64,000 nucleotides of DNA from Platycnemis pennipes (Eukaryota > Arthropoda > Insecta > Odonata > Platycnemididae), in contig OW121848.1 of NCBI GenBank assembly GCA_933228895.1, positions 93,205,470 through 93,269,469 of the forward strand, in the 5' to 3' direction. Of this stretch, positions 25,201 through 37,200 are shown piece after piece; the first letter of the stretch is position 1; every line of letters starts with the position of its first letter. A model generated the notes under the pieces. That model was not told the origin of the DNA, did no database searches, and worked only from the letters and a program-made list of their open reading frames with translations. Made by a program: the position numbers and the translations under genes.

Positions 25201-28200
25201 TACACCACTGGAAAATGGTATATTTATTTCTAGGGGCATGAAAGGTTCTGTCAATTCAGTGAATTAAAAACACACTTCAGTTGAATATTTAAATGACCAA
25301 TATGTGTGTCAAATGAACCCTAGAAATTATTTCGTTTTACAATCTGTACATATAGCTAGACCCGTGGAATATTTTTGGAAAATAATAAATTTGTCATTAA
25401 TGTATATAATGAAGTCAGTAATACGGATATGAATACTAAACTCATCAGAACCTGTAGTTGTGTTTGTATGCAATGGATCTTTCATAACGAATGATGACGT
25501 AATACTATCGGCATCTGACATTGTGTGTTCAAGCGTTCTATCTTCTTCATCAATTATGCTAGAGGCATTCAGCGGAATGATTCCTATTGCTAATAATTCA
25601 AAATAATGCATTTTAACTGGAAACGTAACACAAACCAAAATTAAGTATAAAAGTGAGTGAATAAAAAACTAGCTCTTTGAAGTACACGAACCTTTCTTTC
25701 ATCCATTTCAGTTAGTTTTGTCCATGGTTCCGCTTCCTCTTAGGGGTGAGTATCAGTTTTAAATTAGAATTACGTTTTCGATTACGATAGGAACCTGGCA
25801 TATTCGCACACCTCTATGTGCTACCAAATAAATAGGTAAATCAGCCAAAACGCAATAAAATTCGCAGCAAGCACTTCGTAGAGATAAAATGTCAAGTGTC
25901 CGAGGACAAGCAGTTTCGAAAACAAATTTTCAGCCATCCCTGTTCTTCCTCCCATCCCCACTCTTCCCCTCCATCTCCCCTCCCCCACTCTTCCCTACTG
26001 GGAATTTGGGTCTGCGATCCATTCTCATGTGCCCTCTGAGGCTCACAGCAATAGTCGCCTGTACGACGTTGCCGTGTCTCCATCGCGTAGTACAAGCAGC
26101 GCTGACCGATTGTCTGTAGGAAAGGGCTGAACTCTTGGCCTCTCACTCGAGCATTTCATTGTCGAAAATCACGGTTTGCTTATCTAATCGGCACCAAATA
26201 CAGAGTTTACCTCTCAAACATGACGGCTGTAACTCTTCATTCTGTTAGAAGAAGGATTGATGCAAGGTTCTCTGTGTACGATTTTTCAGCACAATTCTTG
26301 GATTTTGTAAAAATATCTTTTATATTTTGACAATTTCACGGAGGTTTATTTATACACTGAGATAAAAAGTTCACATTTGAAAAAACAGGCATCTCTTTAC
26401 AAGGGTCTATTTGTTATACTCTGAAAATTTCACTGAAATAACATAAGTCTTTAAAGATTACATGGCTGCCAAAGTCATGACAGAATGCGGCCGGTCGGGC
26501 GGGAGTGATGCGTCCCCTTAAAGTACAATTGTTAATAGATACACCTAATTTGCATGAATTCTATTTTCTAGGCACGTTTTTCTTGCTCAGTAAGTTGTAG
26601 CAAAAAAGGAAATGATTTTGAAGCTTCGGGGCTTTTTTCAAGGAATGTGCAATCATTTTTCGAGAAGTTTATGAAGAATGAAATTATTTTTGATTTTCGC
26701 TGTGTAGTTTTACTCTATTAATTAACAAAATTTCTTCTAAGAACATTCCTAATTCCAATTGCCACCCTATATTGGCTACCTTGCACCCGTACATTATTTA
26801 ATATTTTATCATTCTGGATTAGCTGATCTTGTGCATCTCCATTTTCTGGTTCAATATCTTCCAGATGGCTATTTATTCTCATATTGTGAAGCACAATGAA
26901 AGCTGGCACAATTGCAGATGCATTTAATTTTACCTATTTCAAAGGTGAGTGGTACCCATTGAATACAGACTACATATATTAATTAATATTTTTCCCTTTC
27001 ATTCCTTTACCTTTCAAAGTTCAATAAAAGAATATTCACCACTGGAACCATATCTTTTCATGATACTTTATATTCTTATACAGTTGTATTTTATACTGCC
27101 AACCGCCACAAGGAAAATTGGCATGGGGGTACCAATCTCCATTTTTCCACTTTTAATGAATGGCTTAACTTGGCGATAAAGGTATCTGTCACACAGAAGG
27201 ACATTAGGAGTGCATTTGAGAGGTATCATTTCGAATTGAGGTTTCAGTAGATCATTGTCGTCAGTAAATTATTTGCTGTGGGAAAAATATCTCAGAGAAC
27301 CGTGTAATGTTGCTGTATCATTCCACTATCCTAGGCTAGTTCCCATATTGACCATTACGAATAGAATGAAAAAATACCTACATAGCAAGGAGCAACTTTT
27401 ATTAGAATGCTTAGCAAAGAAAACTGTGAACATAATAACATTTCAGATTTCGTACAATGGAAATTTAATTTCCAAGGTGTATCGTACTCTATCTTCTACA
27501 ACAGAGAATTGTAATTGGCGTCATGGTTGAGGTTCCAGGAGGTATTGAAAATCCAGAGAGCATTTTAAGACTCGTTGATATGTCTTTCAAGGATCATGAG
27601 AAGATTCCAGGCTGACTGGTTGGCAGCTAAAATATGGATACTGACGCATTCTGAATGCCAAAAGATGTCTGAAGTGTACATTGCATTGGATTTCAGTATC
27701 TTGGAAATAAGGATTAGAAATGAAGTAGTGGGTTTCAGGAGTAACTTTGTGGAAGTTGTTCTTAATTATAAAGCTTCGGAAAACTATATTTTCCCACACA
27801 GAGTATTCAATATACTATAGGGAAAAAACAACGAATCCTGTTTCATTATAAGGAGTTTGAGCATGGGAGATGACTGAAAGTTAAGATCATTTACATAATT
27901 TGAGATAGGAGGGTGATAGGATCAATGTGTATATTGTACAGGGACGAGAGGAAGTGTGGAAGTAAACCCATCAACTCTTCAGAGACATTAGCCTATTCCT
28001 GAAGAAAGACACCAAGGGGAGCAATGGTTGAACATGGATAGGAGGGCAGAACTTTAGCTACCTCACCAACCTGATCCATTGAAAAAATACTGAAAGAAGA
28101 GATAATAGAGACATTTAAAAAGAGTGGTGTTCACAATACATTGGACAACAATAGGACAGTGGATTTCAGAATAAGATAGGTGCCTAGAGGCGATGGTGAA

Positions 28201-31200
28201 AGTAATGAAGAAAAGAAAATGAACTAATATTTTTATCATATGAATGGAGGGGTACCAATCTCATAGATAGCTTGTGTTGAATAAATATGTGTTTAAGCAT
28301 TTGTCTATTTCTAAATGCACAAAAATTCAGATGAGTGGAATAGTTATTACAGTATACCCCACATTATGACGTTTAACTGCTCCACAAGTCCATTTGTATA
28401 TTGAATTCCATTAAACAGTGAACCATTACACTTGTTATCTGCTGAAGTAATGTACTTTTGAAAACATCAGACACTTAAGAATTTGATCATTTCCGTTGCT
28501 TATAAACTAAATGTATAGGAAAGAGGAAGCTAAATGAAAGAATTTAACTTTACCAACATGATCTAATGTCACCAAACCCCTTTGCCACTCAGTGAACCAC
28601 TTATCCACCTCAGGAATTAAACCAATAGTTCATTCTTTTAAAAGCTCATTGTTAAAACCAATTTAGTACTAATCAACTGGATAGTGAGGCCACATGCATA
28701 TGAATGCATGTAACATGGGCATGCTGTTTACTTCAGGCAGCTGGACCCTTAAGTGCTTATACCATGCTATTGATAACTAGCAGAAGTAGAAATTGGTTTT
28801 TGCATGATCCAACTGCTTAGATTACCTTTGGGGTAAATAGGAACTTCAACTGATATTTCAATGCTAAATTTTGAGGAAGAAAATTTGTTTAACACAAATG
28901 CTTATCACATCTGCTTTCAGCACAATTTCCTTCGTCTTACACAGAAAATATCATGAACTGTTCAGAAACTTTTTAACCATATCACCTTAATTCCTTTTTC
29001 TAAAGCCCACTAAAAAGAGTCCATTTGAAAAAAAATTCAAGGGTTGAAAATATTATCCACTTATTATTATTATCCACTTCAGATATCTCTGGTGCTCAGA
29101 GGCAGGACTAAAATTTATGGGGTTAGATGCCTTTCAAGATAATCTGGAAGTTAGAAAGTCTCCATTATTGGGAGGTGGAAAATTACCTATGAGAGGGCTA
29201 ACTTAAGTTTGACGTCGCCAAGATTAATATATCTACTCCTTCAGCTGTGAAATCCATGGTGAGAGAGCTCCATGAGAGACCTGATCTTTCCCCATGTGTT
29301 CCTCAAATGTTAAATGTGAAATTTGAATATTTTTATCAAAATACACGAAAGCTGTGACATTCCCTGATATTGCCAACCAAACACATTTAAACACAAAGAA
29401 TAACACAAAAACATGCTAACTACTTTCAGAAACCATTGAAGGAAGATTTTTCAATATAATACCTTGTTATATCGAATTTTATTACACATTCGATGTCGCG
29501 ATTAGTTTAACTTCTATTCAAAGTATTTCTACAAGCAAATACATATACCTCTGGGGAATTTGGATTGACCCGAAATAAACATTTCTTCAACGACTTAATT
29601 GAAGATTTAAAAAAATCAAAACATGGGACGACCATTTGGAAACACTGAAGAAGTCTGCTACAGCAAGTATGACTTAATGCAAAAGTATAACCAAAGCGAT
29701 TTTTTCACCACTGTTGGTCCACAGAATGGAGGTTCATGATTTATTAAGAGAGGTCATTTGTCATATGGCAAATATGAGCCAATTTTGACATGATTGTCAT
29801 CCTGGTTGCATGACTCCTGGAACTCAATGCCTTAATTAGACTTAAGTAACAACTTATGAGGCAAGTTATTTCAATGAAATTTCAGAGAAATGAATTTTGC
29901 TTAGATGCACTACCAATTATTGCCTTACCTTACCTTAGTTACCTTACGTATCTGTCACATTTTAATGCCCTGAGACACATTTCATCGATTTTTCCATGAT
30001 CATTTTCCCAATTGCATAATTTTTTCTCAAAGTGAGAGCTCCACTACAAATTTTAATACTTAGGTAATTCAATTTGTTTTTAACAAAAAATTCAAGTATT
30101 TTATACCAATTACACCAAACAATGGTGTGTGTCTACTTGCATTTAAGGTTTACTAACAAATTATGCCCAATGTGGCCGTGAATGAAAACACTGAAATTTG
30201 GGTTGGAAAACACCAAAATGTCCAAAAAATAGAACTGATTTTGGGCATTTGAAATTACTGAAAATGAGTGATGTGTTAACCCTTGCTGCAACAGGATTTG
30301 CCCAATCTACGCCCAGGTCAAGAAACAAAATGGAGGATGATCAATGCATTATTTTAGTTCTAACAGCTTCTAATCACAGCCTTCACCACTGGCCATTACG
30401 GGAAAGAATAGACCAAAGAAACAGGTTGATTTACAGATGGAATTTTAAGAGCAAAAAACATACCTGAATGCAACAAAGAGAATGTTATTTCCCTGGAAAG
30501 CAAGAGCAGTCTAAGTGGGCTTAAATTAGTAATGGGACCAATATGATCCGTTGTTGATATTATTCACATCATTAAATGCAAATTTAAATGGATGAAAATT
30601 TATAACAAATATTTTCACCATAACTGGTCTTTTTATTTCAAATAAAAGGATTCCACTACTTTAAATACAAGAAATAGCAGGCAATCCCAGCTTCATTGCC
30701 ACCCTAATAGAGGGGCCATGGTGACATTTGACTCCTGCATTGCTGACATCAAAAGCATCATCCTCACTATAGCTCTCAGGTAACTGTATGAGAATGCATA
30801 GCTTTGTGTCAATCCCAAGGGTGCCTGCCAATGAAATCACATGTCCTACTCGAAGAAGCATATCTTATTTCTTATATGTGAATGCATTCAACACTGATGG
30901 TAACACAATGCCATCAACAACATGTCATTCAACTTCGCTACCAGAACTTTCCCCATGTTCCTGTGAGAGGATGGAGGTGGGGGGAAGTTAACATTGTATG
31001 CACAGTGTGCTAATCAAAAATTGCTCATATTATATCTATGGAATTCAGGGTTTATGTGAAACAATGGCAGCACTAAAGTAACAAACTTGCAAGGCTGCAA
31101 TCCTCAGTTTAACTCAGCAATTTTCAGTGACTTGGGCTAATTGATAGTTGCCTTTTGATAGCATTTTGCATTAGGTTTCCTTGAGTACTGTAAACCCTGG

Positions 31201-34200
31201 AACTGACTTGACTATATTAGTGTAACCAGTCTATTAAATGAATTGAAATGGGAATCATTTTCAGACCCTTGGTTGAAATTTAGACTTAATCCCTTAAATA
31301 AATTCCATGATAATATTTTCACTGATGACGTTAAAATATTTTGCAAACTCCAATTTACTATGGTAGACAGGACCATAATCACAAAAATAGAGAAATTGTT
31401 TGCCAAACTGGCAGATTCAAAATGTCCTTTTTTCCTCATACAATTAGGGATATAAATAGCTGTAAATATATCCAATAGCATAAATATAAGTTTATCAATG
31501 GATAGCATAGGTAGTTGCATGTTGGTATAAGGACTTTAAGCTAACATAACAGCATGTTTTAGCATTCTTGCTTTGCTATTTTTTATCTTTTTTAAATAAT
31601 GAAGTTTAGACTGGTATAGTATTACTAATCCTTTTTAATGCATGATGTGTAATGCATGGTGCCCTAGTGGGAAGAGTACTGAGCTACTGACCGGAGGGTC
31701 CCAGGTTCAAATCCCGGGCAAGAGCTTTTCTGCACCCCCATCTAAAATCCTCGCGATTCAATTTTCTGCATGTCAGAACTTCAAAGGACATCTGACCTAT
31801 GAAGGTATTCAGGGTAAGGGGGCCATGAACTGGCCTCCCTACCCTGAATGTGTGAATTTCACATGCCATTGGCTTAGTATGGGGTGAGCTCTACTCTCAC
31901 CTATCAAAGACCAACCTTCGGTTTGAATCACTGAGTGAGTGAGTGATGTAATGCATGTTTGCTGTGAATTTACCCCCTGCCACACACCATTATGGTGGCT
32001 TGCAGGGTATTATTTAGATGTAACCTTAGGGTTTTGGTCTGACTTTTATTCTTTTCCTTCAACGATGGAACAGGATAACACTTTCCGTGCGACTCAACTC
32101 CAACTGATATCATAGAATACCCTTTCTGGAGGTGGTGTGACGTCAATTGTCATTATCCCCTTCTGTTTATTGTACTGAAAGTCTTATTAGCCACTGGCCA
32201 AAAACTCAAATTATTGGGGCCAAACAAAAAGTGTGAAAGAGACTCTCTTTCTCAAAATGGAGTTGCTGGGAAAATTAGATCGCGGCATGTTGTGCAACAT
32301 GTCAGGAGCAAGCCGTAGGAGAGTCAACCATCAATGGCATCAAGGGACAGAGAGAGAGAGAGAATTGTGCATTTTGTCACGGAATCTGATTCCATGTCTG
32401 GAAATTATAAAAAGGAGAAATTTATGTGGGCCTAGTAGCAATCAGTTGGAAAAGGTGGTGTACGAGTGGTTTCACCAATCCCCAAGCAAAGGTATCCCAA
32501 ATGCCCTCTCGATTAGTGAATGTTGAGAGCACACTCACAGCTCGCTGCTGGAAAGCAGTCTGTGATGACAGGGAGATTAAAGCACAAAGTTGGATGCATG
32601 AAAATGTAGCTCTTAGACCCTTGGCCCAAAGCCTTATTTTAGAACGAATTTTAAAGAAAAGTATTTGTTTTAGGGTTGTGTTGTTATGCTGAAAGATTGA
32701 TGTTCTTGTCAGATTACATTACGAAGTGCTATTATTTTTCCATTTTCAAGTAGCATTATTTGGATTCTTCTATTTTCTTCAGAATTAATCAGCTAAGACT
32801 AAAAAACCTCACTCACTCAGTGATTCAACCCAAAGGTTGGTTTTGATAGGTGAGAGTAGAGCTCACCCAGTACTAAGCCAATGGCGTGTGAAATTCACAC
32901 ATTCAGGGTAGGGGGGCCAGTTCCTTTCCCTGGGCCACCTGCGATTTCCTATGACGTTCTGACACCCAGAAAATCGAATCGCAAGGATTTTAGATGGAGT
33001 GTCCAGAAAGGCTCTTGCCTGGGATTTAAACCCAGGACCCTATGGTCAGTAGCTCAGTGCTCTACCCACTAGGCCACTAAAAAGTAAAAAATATTTTTTC
33101 TTTGCATACTCAGAGGCAGATTGGCATGCCAGTTTCGATGGATGACATGACTGAAAGCTTTTAAGTTGCTAGAGGGACCCCCTCTAGCAACTTAAAAGCT
33201 TTCAGTACTGTAATGGTTCCGGCCGTTACACCCCTTGTTTTTCCACCCAAACCACTCTCCCCCCCCCCTTCCTTTTCCTTTCTTATCGGCTTGTTGAGGT
33301 GGGATGAGGTGTGAGTGTGAAGATTCGTGGGAATGTGTGCACGTGTGAGATGAACGAATATGTAGCATAGTCTGGAGTGTAGTCAAAGACTGGAGTGGAC
33401 TGACCGGTATGAATGAGTCATAGGGAATGGTTGATTTCGGGCATCTATTGATGTGTGAAGGTCCCTCTGTGTGCCCCCTCCATCAGTTTCCCCTCCCGCA
33501 ACGTCACCTTCCCCACCATAAAATGGTATATAAAGGTGATCGCCGAAAAGAAGAGGAGAAATGCACTGAGGAAATCACGTTGCGGAAGCACTGTTCGTCT
33601 CGTGGGTGACTTGGAGGCCGAAAGGTACCTTAAGAAAAGTACCTATTACATTGTGTGGACCACAACTTCCCCCCTCAAGATATTCTCGACATACATGGAG
33701 ACCGCCAGTGGCGTGTTTGAGCCTGGCGTCCACTGCAGAGATCAGAGAATCCAGATTGGACGACCAAGTGCCTGGCCCGACTGCCGTCCTGTGCCGAGAA
33801 TCCTGTGTCAACGGTCACGTAAGGTTGCCGACCCGACAAATCCCCCCTTATTTCAGCCTCCTAGCTATCAAGTCAATAATAGCTCCCCCCTCCCATGTTT
33901 ATGAGTGTGCTTCACAATGGCGAGTGATTAACACCCAAAAACAGAAAATTCTACTGGGAAGTATTTTGCCTCGAAAAGGGAAGGCCTAATAATTACCTCC
34001 CTCCCCTCAATTTGTTTGGAAGTGGGGCTAATCAATTGAATCGCCTGTGCGTGATAATAAGCCTTTTTCTTGTGTTTGGCGAGGCTCATCGACGAGAATT
34101 AATGTTACGTTGTGTTGATCATTATTATTCATTTCATTTCACTCAGTCATCTCATAAAGGGTTCGTTCTCATGATTTAAATGTCTCATCTCTCACCTATT

Positions 34201-37200
34201 CATTCATCCATTCACTATTCATCAGAAGGGTATTCTTGTTTTGTAATGATTGTATCTATTCTCGAATATATGGTTGTTATATGAGGTGTAAACGATACTT
34301 TTTGTTTAATCTTCCTACCCGGTGAGCCGAATCACCCTCGCCTTATTACCTACGATCCATCTTCACCCGGCCCCGGCGGTAAAGCTAGGGAGAAACTAGA
34401 TTTAAAACGAGGTCAGGAACCTGCCCGCAAAGATCTTTATGGAGAGGTCTCCCATTTTTTATCCGACAGGTGACGGAGTTTTTGCTCGCGTGTCTCTGAG
34501 GCGGGAGGGTACGTGTGGGTGGAGTGTCTGTGTCCCATTCGCACAGCCGAAAGGACGGGACCTGTACAATGCATAATATTGAATTTAAATCTAACTGCGA
34601 CTGCTACACAAACCTGATGCAGGAAAATAATTTTTACTGTACGGCATCAAACTTCACTGTATAAGAAATTTCATGATGACGATAGTATAGGTACATAGTA
34701 TTATGATATAATAAATATTTTTTGGTTGAGCAAAAATTTTTCCAAAAACACCTCAAAACACCTTGTTCTGAAAATGATCATTCTTCACTTCAGTTAGGTC
34801 TAGATTTTGATCATTCTTTTCAACAGAAACCAGTTTAATTTCTCCGATAACTTGCACCGGTAATATTTTCAAAATTTGCAAGCAAGGTATTTACCTAGTG
34901 TGGTGAGAAGATGTCTCAACTCTGCAGAGGAAATATATCCATTGCCATCCTTGTCAAAGTGGCGGAGACCTTCAATGAAATCATCTGCTGTGTCATTACT
35001 GCGGTTTTTCAGGATTGCTTGGTAAATTGGCAGAAACACCTCAAAGCTGATTCTTTCATCTGCAAAGACAACAGGAAAACAATGTAAAGACCCATAAATT
35101 AAAGGAGAGTGGGACCAATCTTAAGTGGCCTCCACTGGTTGGTTTGATTGGTTATTTAGGGGAGGCGACCGACAGCTGAGGTCATTTGCGCCATAGAGGA
35201 TAGGTGGATAATTGGGTAATGGTAGGAGTTTTTCGGGAACGGAGGAAAGGTGGAGAGAAACCCGGCGTCGGCAAAAGCCTACTCTTAACTAAAGGCACCA
35301 AGGGGACCACGGCTTAACGTCCCATCCGACGGACGGAATACTGAACTTGAAATGCCCTCCACTAGGCACTCAAGTGGGGACCGGTGCCTCCACTGGTTCT
35401 AACAAATAATGGCTGCTAAAGGTGACCACTGAATAGAGGTGGTTTTTTCATGAGGAACATGTAAACCAAATGTACAGGTTTGAACAAACATCCCTGGGTT
35501 ATGTAGATATACATAGAAAGAAAAACTTATACATAAAAGCAATACTTACAAATAAAAGTTTTCATTGACCATGATAATCTTTTATTGAATATGGATACAT
35601 TTTTTTCTAAGCAGCACAAAAAAAGGAGACTGCTATTTTTCCACAAGAGTTCACAAGTATTTTCCTCCAACTGCTGATCCCACCTAAAACTGATATATTC
35701 CCTGCCTATATTGTGCTACCCAGAAGTCTTCATTTATGCACTAAGCAGCATTAATCCTTAAACAGTGACGTTTGAGAAACCGTAGCAATATTTAAATCAT
35801 GAATATTTAGAACAATTTGGCATCAAAAAATCTGATATTCATGCCATCATCATATTGTAATAAACCATTATAGTGCCAGTCTCTAAGGTCTGGTATACAT
35901 GAAAAATGCAAGGGATTTTTTGACGATTTGTACATTCGTACTGACAAAATTTATATTAGGCCTAAAACATATTTATTAAAGCTAGTTTTTTTCATATATA
36001 CTCTTTATATACTCACAGGTATGATAAAAGAGTTCATTTACATTGTTATCACACTCTTGCCAACTAGGCCAGGTGTGGAGGGTGCAGGGTGGATGGCAGT
36101 CACTCTCTTGCCAACTAGGCCAGGTGCGGAGGGTGTAGGGTGGATGGTAGTCGCGCTCTTGCCAACTAGGCCAGGTGCGGAGGGTGCAGGGTGGATGGCA
36201 GTCACACTCTTGCCAACTAGGCCAGGTGCGGAGGGTGTAGGGTGGATGGCAGCCGTGCTCTTACCGATTAGGCCGGGTGCGGAGGGTGTAGGGTGGATGG
36301 CAGTCGCGCTCTTGCCAACTAGGCCAGGTGCGGAGGGTGTAGGGTGGATGGCAGTCGCGCTCTTGCCAACTAGGCCAGGTGCGGAGGGTGCAGGGTGGAT
36401 GGCAGTCACACTCTTTCCAACTAGGCCAGGTGCGGAGGATGCAGGGTGGATGGCAGTCACACTCTTGCCAACTAGGCCAGGTGCGGAGGGTGTAGGGTGG
36501 ATGGCAGTCGCGCTCTTGCCGACTAGGCCAGGTGCGGAGGGTGCAGGGTGGATGGCAGTCGTGCTCTTACCGATTAGGCCGGGTGCGGAGGGTGCAGGGT
36601 GGATGGCAGTCGCGCTCTTGCCAACTAGGCCAGGTGCGGAGGGTGTAGGGTGGATGGCAGTCGCGCTCTTGCCGACTAGGCCAGGTGCGGAGGGTGCAGG
36701 GTGGATGGCAGTCACACTCTTTCCAACTAGGCCAGGTGCGGAGGATGCAGGGTGGATGGCAGTCACACTCTTGCCAACTAGGCCAGGTGCGGAGGGTGTA
36801 GGGTGGATGGCAGTCGCGCTCTTGCCGACTAGGCCAGGTGCGGAGGGTGCAGGGTGGATGGCAGTCAAAGTCTTGCCAACTAGGCCAGGTGCGGAGGGTG
36901 TAGGGTGGATGGCAGTCGCGCTCTTGCCAACTAGGCCAGGTGCGGAGGGTGCAGGGTGGATGGCAGTCACACTCTTTCTAACTAGGCCAGGTGCGGAGGA
37001 TGCAGGGTGGATGGCAGTCACACTCTTGCCAACTAGGCCAGGTGCGGAGGGTGTAGGGTGGATGGCAGTCGCGCTCTTGCCGACTAGGCCAGGTGCGGAG
37101 GGTGCAGGGTGGATGGCAGTCGTGCTCTTACCGATTAGGCCGGGTGCGGAGGGTGCAGGGTGGATGGCAGTCGCGCTCTTGCCAACTAGGCCAGGTGCGG

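Noticed and set aside
31659..31730. tRNA gene
   Set aside because: A and B boxes are present, but no complete cloverleaf closes and the sequence continues into a SINE body with a GAGT tail and target duplication.
33427..33989. 149-aa and 127-aa frames after the TATA box
   Set aside because: No recognisable domain; they overlap each other and sit in an LTR-like block, so they are not supported as genes.
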